A model generated the notes under the pieces. That model did not search any database. It worked only from the letters and a program-made list of their open reading frames with translations, and had not been told where the DNA came from. Position numbers and translations under genes: made by a program. Source: Galeopsis tetrahit (Eukaryota; Streptophyta; Magnoliopsida; Lamiales; Lamiaceae). Taken from it: a DNA stretch of 64,000 nt. Positions 1 through 10,036 of the stretch are shown here, piece after piece (the first letter of the stretch is position 1; every line of letters starts with the position of its first letter). The stretch is from assembly GCA_963675135.1 (NCBI GenBank), contig OY776120.1, positions 18,194,001 through 18,258,000 of the forward strand. The letters are read 5' to 3'.

Positions 1-99
1 ACTGAATTCTCCATGTAACCATATCTTCTTGATTCTCCTCCCGTATCTGCCTAGCATCGCCAAACCTTATCTTTAAGTTCCAAGGCCAATTGAAGCTAT

Positions 100-606
100 T
101 CATAGCTTCAAATTCTCTAAGGTCACCACCTTAGTAAATAACAAGTAGTAGTTAGACGGCGAATACCTATTAGGTGCACGTCGCTCTCTAATTGGTCTCT
201 GCAGGGGATTCTCCGGTGGTGGTGGGGTCCTAGGTTCTTCAACAAGAACCTCTTGTTCATTCAAACTCTCCTTACTCTCACTCGAGTTTGAGATGTCTAA
301 CTCAACTTCTTGGGTATTGGTCTTGTTAGAATCTGATGCCTCCAATCTGTTCTTATACATAACTTGTTCATTGAAAACTACATCTCTGCTGCGAATAATC
401 TTTCGGTTATTCTCATCCCAAAGTCTATAACCGAACTCATCACCACCATAACCAATGAACGTACACTTAATAGATTTAGCATCACTGCATGAGTGGAATG
501 ATACTCCAGAATCCAACACCCACGATTCTACCGGACTACTGACACTCAAGATCAACCAACACGTCTCTAATATCAACTTTGGTTGCGTTTGTTGTCTTCT
601 TCTCAT
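100..606 (-). pseudogene. Fused copia remnant: protease core + pol linker + pol C-terminus
   Basis: Open 168-codon frame made of three parts of a copia polyprotein joined by deletions. The protease-type segment (SWVLDSGVSFHSC) is followed directly by the post-integrase linker (KCTFIGYGGDEFGYRLWDE, then an acidic stretch and RERRAPNRYSPSNYY), then by the extreme pol C-terminus (TKVVTLENLKL). The intact order is seen on the minus strand at 13851-10037. The joins lie in short shared words (AGCATC; a TAGTAA/CAGTAA-like word), suggesting template switching or microhomology repair. No catalytic RT or integrase residues remain, so no enzymatic function is expected even though the frame is open. Confidence 0.8.
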
Positions 607-760
607 TCCGTCCCTTCCTGTATTTCTTGGGTGCTGAACACTGGTTCATGTAGTGACCAAACTCATCAAAATTCCAGCACTGGATCAAGTCTTTATCTTT
701 CTTGGATTGACTCTTTCCTCTGGACTCTGATCTGCCACGATTCTGCCTACCCTTCGATCT

Positions 761-2393
761 ACTGATTCACGCATTTTATAACACCAAAATACACAACTGC
801 AAGTATACGGTGTATATCGTAGTGGAGTAAGTACAAGGTCGATCTCACAGGGAAGAGGAGTGTAAAAGTGTAGTTTGGTTATTAATTTCTAAATAGATAA
901 TGATCGAAAGTTTGAATGTTGTAATTACCCTTAATTATCTACCGATGTGTCACAAGTAAACAATCAAAGAGTAATAAGAAAATCGATCAAGTATGCTCAT
1001 GCGAATCACGAAAACACAAGAAATATGATTAATACTAAATAAAGAAATGGGAGGTTTCAAGGCATATGCCATACTAAGGGGTTAATTTATGATTAAAAGC
1101 CTATTTAAGTGGTGTTGTGGTTATTACTATAAGGTTGATCACTGAATAATGAATTAAAAGTTCTTTCGATCCAATTAATTCAAGAGAAATATCACCCAAA
1201 CTAGTATTTCTACCTAGCATGCATAATAAATCCCCAAAAGGCTCATAAGATCATCTAATACCCTCCTAATTATTGATCCTCTCTCGAGCTCACAATAAAT
1301 TGGGTCGAATGCTTAAATACGATTAATGAAAGAGATTTCTCAATCCAATTTCAATTAATAATGAATAAAACACATTATCATGGCCATTGACAACATTTCT
1401 TGCAATGAAAGTTAAGCATTCAAATAGAAATAAACAACATAACCACCAAATAAACAAGAAATCAATTCATAAACATCATCCAAAGTATAAACATAGCCCT
1501 AGAACGAAAAATGTTATAGCCAATCAACAACATAATCAAAATACTATAAAGTTTAATGATCAAAGCAAATAAAAGTAAAAGAAATAGAAAGCTCAAACTA
1601 ATGAATGGTGGGGACTAGAATTCCAAAGCTCTTGATTGCATCCTTACTCCAATTGGTGGAGAATTGAAGAAGATGATGGTGATTACCTCCAAGTGTGTGT
1701 TTGTGTGTTAAGAATTCTTGTGGAAGGGGGTAATGTCTTTAAAATTCAAGAAAAGGGGTATTTATAGTGTTGGGGTAGGGTTTGGGGTAAGTTTTGCACT
1801 TAAGTCCCTCGAAAAAGACGAAAATACACAAAATACCCCAAAACAGAGCCCACTCGACCGAGTGAAATGACTCGGCCGAGTTGAGGGGGGATTTTGTGAG
1901 TTGCAGGTTGGTCACGGACTCGGCCGTTTCTGAACACTCGATTGTTTTGCTTTTGCGCTCCCACTCGGCTTAGTGAAATGACTCGGCCGAGTCATCTCCA
2001 AATTCCCAAAGTTGCAGGTCGAAGTTCCACTCGGCCGTTTCTGAACACTCAACCGTTTTGCCATTTTTACTCATACTCGGCCGAGTCATCTCCAACTGTA
2101 CCTCAAACTTGTTTTGTGTGTAACTTTCAACTCCGACCTCCAATTGACTCGATTCTTCCTTCCATTTCACTCCATTTTTCGAGCCGGATCCAATGGTGCC
2201 CTCCTCTAGTTGGTCCAATGACTTTTGCTAGGTGTTTTGCTCCCAAAATCCTTGGTTTTTACTATAAAACCGACAAAACACCACCTTTCACTTATTTCGA
2301 CCAAAACAATCATAATCAACCCATAAATCAATGAAATCACACTAAAATTGAGCTTCACATGTGCATAAAAAATGTGTAAATTCCACCAAAATC
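761..2393. mobile_element. 1.6-kb insertion of unknown class within the copia gag
   Basis: Copy 2 (near 13301) reads continuously through the site where this copy is split. The word ATCT occurs on both sides (757-760 and 2394-2397), compatible with a 4-bp target duplication. The first 120 bases (GGTGTATATCGTAGTGGAG, then a GGTCGATCTCACAGGGAAG word) belong to a dispersed plant repeat type I have seen but cannot name. No terminal inverted repeats and no protein homology were found; the 61-codon and 130-codon frames inside are not credible genes. The right third holds ACTCGGCCGAGT palindromes in an imperfect tandem repeat. Confidence 0.6.
1899..2100. repeat. Two-unit imperfect tandem repeat, period about 111 bp, with CTCGGCCGAG palindromes
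   Basis: GTTGCAGGT recurs at about 1899 and 2010. Each is followed by CTCGGCCGTTTCTGAACACTC and then ACTCGGCCGAGTCATCTCC. The self-complementary word ACTCGGCCGAGT or a near variant occurs several times between 1850 and 2090. It sits inside the 761-2393 insertion. Confidence 0.7.
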
Positions 2394-2397
2394 ATCT

Positions 2398-3054
2398 GCC
2401 CGCTTCTTCCGTGTTCAGCGTTGACCCTGAAGTGGATCCAGATTCTTTCCTGCGAACCACCTCGCTAATCATCAGATCCCTCACTTCGTCAAGCTTCAGT
2501 TTATCTTTCGCGGATGAAGTGCTAACTGCACTTAGTGTGGCAGCCCAACTATCTAGAAAAGAAGATAACAAAACTAAAGCAAGTACCTCGTCACTGAATT
2601 CGATCTAGATAGGGCACAATTGCCCAATGATCATGTTGAACTCATTTAGGTGTTGCTGCACGGGTGTGCTCTCCGACATCCTGAGGTTGAACAACCGTCT
2701 GATCAGATGAACCTTGTTCGCCGTTGTGGGCTTCTGATACATCTCCTCCAAGATCTGCAGCATCTGCATCTCCTTTGCGGACTTGGCTTTAGTCGTGTGG
2801 TAGACTACGTTCATGGACAACGATAAACGTATCACACTCATCGCCTTTCTGTTCAACAAATTCCACTCCTTCTGTTGCATCCTTTCGGGTTTCTCCTTCT
2901 CCTCTAGGTTCACATACACAGATCTTTACCGTAAAGGTAATCCTCAATCTGCATCTTCCAGAACCCAAAATTCGATTCGTCTAACTACTTGGTTGAAATC
3001 TTCTCGTCGCTTATCGTGACTGCTCCCTCTGAACCCAAGGTTCTTGATACCGGT
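2398..3054 (-). pseudogene. Copia gag N-terminal fragment
   Basis: Retrotransposon gag capsid-type sequence of the UBN2/gag-polypeptide family, read on the minus strand. The segment at 2605-2919 contains the diagnostic copia-gag wording (LEEMYQKPTTANKVHLIRRL and VQQHLNEFNMIIGQL). An in-frame stop sits immediately downstream at 2605, where copy 2 is open. A 6-nt duplication (MQMLQ against MLQ) is also present. The start region near 2940 is shifted relative to copy 2. It lies next to the LTR at 3055, as expected for gag. Confidence 0.75.
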
Positions 3055-3406
3055 TGTTAGGAATAAACACACGCACACGATGACGAAACGAAAATAACTC
3101 GATATTTGTTTACCCAGCTCGTCTTGCGACTATGTCTGGGGGCGATGCTAAGCCAGATATTTCACTACATTTTTCGGATGCGCACTGATTACAAAGAGAG
3201 AACATCTATTTATAATAGAAAACTTGCCCTAACCCTAAGCCCATTAGAGTCAAACTTGCTCCACACTCCAGGCCCATTATGATCAAACTTGCCCTACACT
3301 CCAAACCCATTAGAGTCAAACTTGCTCCACACTCCAGACCCGTTAGGATCAAACTTGCCCTACACTCCAAGCCCGTTAGGATCAATTCAGGCTCCACACT
3401 CCAACA
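3055..3406 (-). repeat. Copia LTR (5' LTR on the minus strand)
   Basis: Begins TGTTAGGAATAAACACACG and ends CACACTCCAACA, matching both LTRs of the 9594-14306 element but diverged. Short TGTT/AACA ends fit copia. The adjacent internal bases (TTCTTGATACCGG) are a decayed form of the tRNA-Met primer site seen at 13936-13950. The right flank is CATAG; the left copy is outside the window, so the TSD cannot be tested. Confidence 0.85.
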
Positions 3407-3908
3407 CATAGATCGACAGTTCTTATGTGGAACCTGATAATGAATTTCTAATGGAGACCCACATATACATAAACTAGTTGAATCATACTTAGTGCACAAG
3501 TGTTTTATGTAAATGTTGAGTTCCATATATAAAAAAGAAAATTCACATTAGGTTTCATATATCATATATCCTTATATTGTATAGTAACACATATTTTTCA
3601 ATACTCGCCTCTAAAGTGTAAGAGAGTTTTCATAGTAAGTGTCTGATTAAATTATCGATCTACAAGGCTAGTTTGCAAGTGTAACGTTAGTGCTTTACAT
3701 CGTTACGTAATTATAATGATGAAAAATGGTTTGTGCGATTAAAATTAAATGAAATTCAACAAAATAAATCATAATTAAGAAAAGAAAGTAAAATGATGAT
3801 CAAATATTAAATAGAGATTAGAAGTGTTTGAGTGTTCTTCATTATGTGGGGATCGATTTAAAAACCTAACTTAAACGTATAATTCTTCTGTTGGTGTTTG
3901 ATAAAAGT
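3407..3908. other. No gene seen; AT-rich intergenic
   Basis: AT-rich sequence without a supported reading frame, RNA gene or recognised repeat. I see nothing assignable here. Confidence 0.6.
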
Positions 3909-4078
3909 AGACATGGGCGGTTTATAAATCGGCAACCGGCAAACTGGCCGAACCGTCGGTTTAACCGAACCGTAACTGGATTTTCATTGTTCGGTTACGG
4001 TCAAGCAAAATGAAAACCGTCGGTTTTGGTTAAACCGGCGATTTGACCGGTTAACCGGCCAAACCGCCGGTTCTTACC
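3909..4078. repeat. GC-word repeat with a TAGACATG end (hAT-MITE-like)
   Basis: Starts TAGACATGGGCGG and consists almost entirely of permuted words such as AACCGGC, GGTTTAACCG and CCGTCGG, in sharp contrast to the AT-rich flanks. It resembles the intron-2 element at 15942 in both its end and its word content. No matching right terminus is visible, so it may be truncated. Confidence 0.5.
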
Positions 4079-4966
4079 TTTTTTTTTGTTTTTCTTCTTC
4101 TTCAATGTTGACTGCAAAGATGCAGTCTTGCTGCAGCAACAGTGATGTGACCCCTACTTTCCATTTCCCAATATTTTCTTCTTCTTCAATTCCTTTTTAT
4201 CTTTCCAATGTGACCCATCAAGACTTTCACTTTTCCATTCATACCTTTCTTTCTTCTTCTACTTTGCCTTCATCTCAACACAACAACTCCAAAAGTCAAA
4301 AACATCATTTTCTTGTTATCCTTCAGCAAAGAAATCACCAAACTTCAAAAGACAAAAGTTTCATTTTCTTGTTATCCTTCAACAAAGAAATCGCCACAAG
4401 TCATACGAAAAAAAATATATCTAAATTTCAAAGTGTGAAATTGAAGTCGTACCACCATGGTTCCATTTCTTCTCCCTCCTCATTCTTCACTCGAGAGTTT
4501 TTGTAATAGCTAACAGATTTTTTATCAAACAAATACTCAATAATCTAATCAATGCACAATCAAAAGAATCAAACAATCTAAATTAAGCAAAAAAATTAAA
4601 ATTTCCATAAATCTAAACACTCAAACACAATGAAATTTAACCAGTAACTAAATTAACAATTGAAGACAAACTCATAAAATAAATAAACGATACATTAAAT
4701 TAAAGAAAGATATCACCTCAATGTCTTCAAATTTTCCAATAATTACAATAAAATAAAATACTTCATTGAATTCTATCAGAGAAATAAAAGGAAATTATAT
4801 ATACTAAACCCTCTAAAAATTGGGAGCTGAGCCGCTTCCCCATGTTTCGTATTCAATTGCTCTCGTTGTTGTAGCTCACGACTTCTCTGCCTCCCAAATG
4901 AGAAGTGTAATCCTTTTTTTTGTATGATTGAATTGCTAATGGGCCGTGTATTTCCAAATGGGTTGC
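4079..4966. other. No gene supported; pyrimidine-rich then AT-rich intergenic
   Basis: 4080-4300 is CT-rich on the plus strand. A 133-codon frame at 4105-4506 has Ser/Phe/Pro-rich wording typical of chance translation of such sequence, and no family resemblance. The remainder is AT-rich with nothing recognised. Confidence 0.55.
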
Positions 4967-4974
4967 ATGCTTTG

Positions 4975-5459
4975 TAGGGATGACAAAATGACCTGCCCGA
5001 AGTCGCCCCGCTCTGTCCCGAGAGATTTTGACTTGCCCTACTCTGCCCCATTTTCAGAATGGGGCAAGTCAGCCCCGCCCCGCGCATAGAGCAGGGCAGG
5101 CATGGGTTTACATATTTATTGCTCTGCCCTGTCCCGAATTAAATATATATCTATATATAATTTAATTAAGTAAATTAACCCTAATTTATACCAATATTTA
5201 TTTTAGTTTAGTTTAATGATGAATTTTAATGTTTAATTTATATCATTTTAAATAATTTATATACACATAAAATGAGACTTGGGGTAGGGCAGGGCGAGAC
5301 TCAAAATACTGCCCCATATAAAGCGTGGGGGAGGGCGGGGCAGGACATAAAATGTTGCCCCGTAACAGATCATGGGGCAGGGCAGGGCGGATGCGTATAT
5401 GCGCGGGGCAGATTTGAATATTGAGATACCTGCCCTGCTCTGCCCCATTGCCATCCCTA
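4975..5459. mobile_element. hAT-like non-autonomous element (485 bp)
   Basis: Ends are TAGGGATGACAA on the left and TTGCCATCCCTA on the right, an inverted repeat with one mismatch. A perfect 8-bp direct repeat ATGCTTTG flanks it (4967-4974 and 5460-5467), the target duplication size of hAT transposons. The arms are made of CGGGGCAGGGC-like words (GC-rich, repetitive), and the centre is AT-rich. No coding capacity. The termini and TSD are seen directly; hAT membership follows from TSD length and short TIRs. Confidence 0.8.
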
Positions 5460-5523
5460 ATGCTTTGACTTGTCTTTCGAAGGGAGTTAGATGCTCGTGG
5501 GATCTGCATTACCATTAATTAAA

Positions 5524-6599
5524 GGGTTTGACTATTTACACCTCCATTTTGGAGAGATGCACTCTCCTGATTGATGCACCCTCCCTAAAAATTTTCTAGG
5601 ATGGATGCATCCCCTTAAATTGTCCTAAATACCCTTTTGTCTTATAAAATACCTTTACTAACTACACCCTACCCTAAAACCCTAATTTCCTTCTTTTTCT
5701 TCCTCCTTTTTTTTTTACAGTGCCTCCCCCTTCTTCTTCTTCCTCCATTCTTTTCTCCTTCCCCCATCTCATTTATTTTCTCCACCCCATCGCCACCGCC
5801 CGCCACCCTCCCTTCCCCACTCTCTCCCTTACTCCATGTAACAAAAGAAAAATCAGAAAAAAACCATGCCCAGCCCACCCACCTCTCCCCCACCCACCAT
5901 CCCCTGCCCCCACCACCCACCACACCCGGCCCCCGCCACCAGCCCACCCCAACCTCCCAAAAAAAAAAAAGCAGTGCGCGCCAAGTATTTTTTTTCGCCC
6001 CCCTTTCCCTATTTTTTTTTTCTTTTTACTGTTTTTGTTCGCCCCCCGTCGAATTTATCTCTCCCCCCACCCACCGGAGTCGCCCGACCCCAGGTTTGTG
6101 CATTTGCCTCCTACCTAATCCACCGCTTTTTTTAGGGTTTAATCTGCATAAACCTTTTTTTTTAGATTCGACAGTTTAATGTCGACCAAATACACTCTCG
6201 TCAACAAATATTGATCGACATTGAATGGACGATTTTTTAAAAAAAAAATTTCGACCAATCAATGTCGACCATATACACTCTCGTCGACAAATCGTTGTCG
6301 ACGATGAGAGTGTATTCGGTCGACACTGGTTGGTCGAAAATTTTAAAAAAATTTGAAAATTTTCTATTTTTTTTTGTTTGGTGGCCACCCGAAATAATGG
6401 TGGTGGTGGTGGCGGCGGCGGTTGTTTATGCAGAAATTAGGTGTAGAGTTTAAAGGTGGAACAAGGGGTGCAGTTAGTAGTGTGGGTGCATTTAGTAATG
6501 TAATATTATTTAAAAGACATTTTAGAGTTTTTACATTAAATTTATAAAGTGATAGGGAGAGTGCATCCATCGCAAATGGAGGTGTAAATAGTCAGAACC
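5524..6599. mobile_element. MULE-like non-autonomous element (1076 bp)
   Basis: A perfect 9-bp direct repeat TTAATTAAA flanks it (5515-5523 and 6600-6608), the Mutator-type TSD length. The termini form an inverted repeat of roughly 45 bp sharing GACTATTTACACCTCCATTT and then GATGCACTCTCC. The interior is strand-asymmetric: 5690-6120 is strongly C/T-rich on the plus strand with poly-A and poly-T runs. Open frames of up to 180 codons there translate to Pro/Ser/Phe low-complexity and are not genes. A 91-bp palindrome sits at 6249-6339. Confidence 0.75.
6249..6339. repeat. 91-bp near-perfect palindrome inside the MULE-like element
   Basis: TTTCGACCAATCAATGTCG at the left pairs with CGACACTGGTTGGTCGAAA at the right, and the arms meet around GTCGACAAATCGTTGTCGAC. 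A partial related copy precedes it at 6177-6245 (GTCGACCAAATACACTCTCG). It could be a nested foldback MITE or a regulatory hairpin. Confidence 0.65.
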
Positions 6600-6608
6600 T
6601 TAATTAAA

Positions 6609-7645
6609 TTAGCTGCTTAGTTTTATTTCTCTCTTCTGGGTTGAGGACTTGGAGAAATGGGCTCAATTTCTGGGGCCTTCTATTTAATTAAATGAGCTCC
6701 ACAAATTAATGGTCAATCCCAAAAAAGATTATCCTTCCATCCTTTTTTTCTCGTTTTCACTTTATTTTTGTTTCACACCTTCTTCAATTGACTTTTTAAG
6801 ATCTGTTTCGCTTTAAAAAAATCTCATTTTCCTATAAAATAAACAAAACACAATATTTTTTTTCCAAATGAAGTGCAATTAGTAATTTTAGTTTGAATAA
6901 TGCATGAAATCTTATTAAATTAAACACATTAATTTCAAACAATTTTCACACTAATAAGAGAGCCTAGGAAGAAAAGCTGGTTAAGGATATGCTCTCTTTG
7001 ATCAATAAACATGTAGTGGAAGCTATCTCATTCTGTGAATTCGGTTTGGAGAGAAATCTATGGATGGTTCGATGATGTTAACGGTGCCGTTGGGGCCGGG
7101 CTCCTCGTGGAACCACTTTTTCTGATCATGGCACTTTGATGGTGGGAAATCCAAGTAAAATCTACAGTTTGGCAAATTTGAAAGGCGAGACATGCAAAGA
7201 TATTCAATGGTCATGAGGCAGCCTGCGCAGACATTATTTTGAGGATTAAGTCTTAATTCGATCGGGGCGTCAAGTAACAGATAGCTCCTTTAGGGAATGG
7301 GTGAGAGTTCCAAATCTTTGCATTAACTGATAGTTTCTGAGATTTTTAATTTGCAGCTGGTTTAGTCCCTTGTTTGTTGTTCATGTGGAATTGTAATCTT
7401 CTGTGACTGTGAGCATTCCTTATTCTCCAGTCATGATTAAATTAATCCATTAATTTAAATATGAGTACAATTGTGAAGGAACAATAGAATAATATTGTAT
7501 CTTTTTTATATCTAAAGAAAGGTATTCATGTGCCAATAATCAATATTAGTATTATAACGAAATCAAAGCAATTAATGAAAGCATAGATGTATAAAAATGA
7601 GTTATTTGTGAAGTGCACATGTATCCTGCTGGTGATAATATCAAT
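6609..7645. other. No gene recognised
   Basis: Mostly AT-rich. A 63-codon minus-strand frame at 7023-7214 lies in a less AT-biased patch (about 7020-7330) that could be a decayed exon, but I recognise no family. Nothing else is supportable. Confidence 0.5.
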
Positions 7646-8033
7646 TTATGAAGTATATGGTGGAATGCTTTGCTGGTTCTGAAGAAATTGTGTGGATCAA
7701 CTTTGGTTTTGACGCGAACAAGGCGATCAAAATTGTTCTTGAAGTATGGGACACCCCAAATGCTTGCTCGTGCAACGCTCGTCTTCCCCTTGTCGTTATT
7801 GACTCCAATGTCGAGATCTCTGTAATTCATGTATGCTTCCCTTGGGTTCTTTGACACGTAGGGAGTCGTGTAACTGTATGCCCTGTTAAGCCAATTTATG
7901 TACCTCTCTGAATTTTGAGCATCGGCTTATTTCCAGTAGACAGTGTGAAAGACGTAGTACAAGTTACCAGCTCTATAAGGATAAGGAAGGACAGATTTAG
8001 AAATTTCAGCCATTCTCCCGGCCACCGTACGGA
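7646..8033 (-). pseudogene. Berberine bridge enzyme-like (FAD-linked oxidase) C-terminal fragment
   Basis: The minus strand encodes the C-terminal signature of plant BBE-like oxidases: YRAGNLYYVFHTVYW, then SERYINWLNRAYSYTTPY, SKNPREAYMNYRDLDIGV and YFKNNFDRLVRVKTKVDP. These flavoproteins oxidise alcohols or alkaloid substrates in the apoplast. It is broken. An in-frame TAA follows the YW segment. Another frame break sits near the PYGGRM motif. A 1-nt shift before the end leaves the natural terminus (NQQSIPPYTS, stop at 7646-7648) in another frame. Only the last 130 or so residues are present of a family usually above 500 residues. The LINE begins abruptly at about 8033, so the 5' part was lost or displaced. 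Confidence 0.75.
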
Positions 8034-9593
8034 ATGAAGGAAAGCGTAGACAATCGGGCTTCTGGTTCATTAAACTGGCTTCATTCACGGGAGGCAGATA
8101 TTGGATGGGGTCCTGGTGCTTAATGAACTCATAGATGAAGCAAAAAAAAGGAAGTTGGAAAGGCTGTTTTTCAAGATCGATTTCGCAAAAGCCTTTGATT
8201 CGGTTGATTGGAACTTTTTGGACGACATGATTAGAAGTATGGGTTTTGCTCCTAAGTGGCGTAAGTGGATCCGGGAGTGTGTATCGTCCGCCTCAGCGTC
8301 TGTGCTAGTCAATGGCAGCCCCTCAACCGCGCGAATTCCATCTAGAACGTGGGCTTCGGCAAGGAGACCCTCTATCTCCGTTGCTCTTCATCGTCGCGGC
8401 CGAGGGCTTAAGTGTCCTCATTCATAAAGCCACAGCAGTAGGATCGGAGCATATGATTCGGCAAGAGTTGGGCGGAAGGAGATCTCGGTTACACATCTCC
8501 AATACGCTGATGACACTATTTTGGTGGGGGAGGCGACAACAAAAAAACATTTGGGCTCTCAAATGTCTGATGGCCAATTTTGAAGGACTCTCCGGTTTAA
8601 AAATCAACTTCTCTAAGTGCAGCCTCCTCGGATTTAATGTTGATTTGGAGGTATAACATGGAATGGCATATTTTTTAGGATGTCGTGTGGGGTCGCTCCC
8701 TATGGACTTCCTCGGGATACATGTTGGGATCAACTCTCATAGGGCAAATTCTTGGAAAGGTGTGTTTGAGAAAGTTAAGAACAAAATCAAGATGTGGGAG
8801 GATCGACAAATCTCTTTTGGTGGTAGAATTACACTAATCAATGCGGTTCTCGTATCGATGCCTATTTATTATCTATCCTTATATCGCATTCATAAGAAAA
8901 CCTTAAGTGATTTAGTTAGAGTACAACGTAACTTTTTGTGGGGGGTGGTGTGTGCTCTACAAAAATTCCATGGGTTTCATGGAACGATTTTGTAGATCTA
9001 AACAAGTTGGGGGATCGACTTGGTGTTCGAAATTTTGATTTATTTAACATTGCTCTTCTTGGCAGGTGGGTGTGGAGACTAAAAATGGAACCCAAAGCTT
9101 TCTGGGTCAAAATACTTAGATTCCAAATATGACATTTTCATGACAGGTTCCCCAGAAGTCCAGGCGAACAGAAATCTACCATCAAACTGGTGGAAAATGC
9201 TAAGTAATTTATTCTTTGAAAATGCTCAAAACCCTTGGTTCAGCAACAACATGATCAGGGTTCTGGGAACGACATCGATACTTTTCTGTGGCAGGATAAA
9301 TGGTCGGACGATCCTACGCTAAAATTTCAATATCCGAGGCTCTTCTCAATCTGCGTCAACAATGACGCACGCCTTAGTGAATCTGGAATATGGGCTAATG
9401 GAAGTTGGAACTGGGATATCCAATGGAGAAGACCCATTTTCTCATGGGAAGAAAACCTCGCTGGACATCTGGTCAGATCGTTGAAGAATTTAAATTTGCA
9501 GGTCTCGTCCATGGACATTTGGCGATGGAAGGTTACAATTAATGGCACATACAGCCCCAAGGCAACGTATGATGGTTTCGAGACTGCTGCGCA
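8034..9593 (+). pseudogene. LINE reverse transcriptase, 5'-truncated, part 1
   Basis: Non-LTR retrotransposon RT of the plant L1 type. Segments in order: FIHGRQILDG at the 5' edge (about 8070), FKIDFAKAFDSVDWNFL (about 8170), GLRQGDPLSPLLFI (about 8350), the catalytic YADD at 8503-8514, then the thumb/connection region ISFGGRITLINAVL (about 8812). The reading frame changes several times (for example between 8312 and 8430 and again before the YADD), so it is dead. Endonuclease and ORF1 are absent, as in typical 5'-truncated copies. It continues after the copia insertion at 14312. Confidence 0.85.
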
Positions 9594-9949
9594 TGTTAGG
9601 AAATAAACACACGCACACGATAAAGAAAAAGAAAATAACACGCGAATTGTTTACCCAGTTCGTCTTGCGACTACGTCTGGGGGCGATGCCAAGCAAGGTA
9701 TTTCACTATGTTTTTCGGATGCTGATTACAATGAGAGAACATCTATTTATAATAGAGAATTTCCCCTAACCCTAAGCCCATTAGGAACAAACTTGCTCCC
9801 TACTCCAAGCTGGCCCATTAGGAGTAAACTTACCATAATTGTTCCTAATCATATTAGGAACAAACTTGCTCCCCACTCCAAGCCCATAAGGAATAAACTT
9901 GCTCCCTACTCCAAGCCCATTAGGTTAATTCAGGCTCCACACTCCAACA
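9594..9949 (-). repeat. Copia 3' LTR
   Basis: 356 bp, TG...CA ends, directly repeated at 13951-14306. The adjacent plus-strand bases ATCTCCCACTTGGAG are, read on the minus strand, a purine-rich tract (CCAAGTGGGAGAT) that would serve as the polypurine primer. Confidence 0.92.
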
Positions 9950-10036
9950 ATCTCCCACTTGGAGACTAAATCCTCCATGTAATCATATCTTCTTGATTCT
10001 CCTCCCGTATCCGCTTGGCATCGCCAAGCCCTATCT

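Larger units (their letters stand above)
1..3406 (-). mobile_element. Ty1/copia deletion derivative, 3' end outside the window
   Basis: Minus-strand relative of the fuller copia element at 9594-14306, aligned by eye. The right-hand LTR (5' LTR on this strand) is 3055-3406 and gag lies next to it. Two coding blocks are missing. Near 134 the sequence jumps from the pol C-terminus (copy-2 position about 10100) to the linker before RT (about 11597), losing RT and RNase H. Near 480 it jumps from about 11950 to about 13025, losing integrase. The element cannot move by itself but could have been moved by a relative. A second insertion occupies 761-2393. The left LTR lies before base 1. Confidence 0.85.

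Noticed and set aside
4105..4506. 133-codon frame
   Set aside because: Ser/Phe-rich chance frame in pyrimidine-rich DNA; no family wording, no splice or promoter support.
5637..6179. 180-codon frame
   Set aside because: Low-complexity Pro/Ser/Phe translation of a C/T-rich tract inside a MULE-like element.
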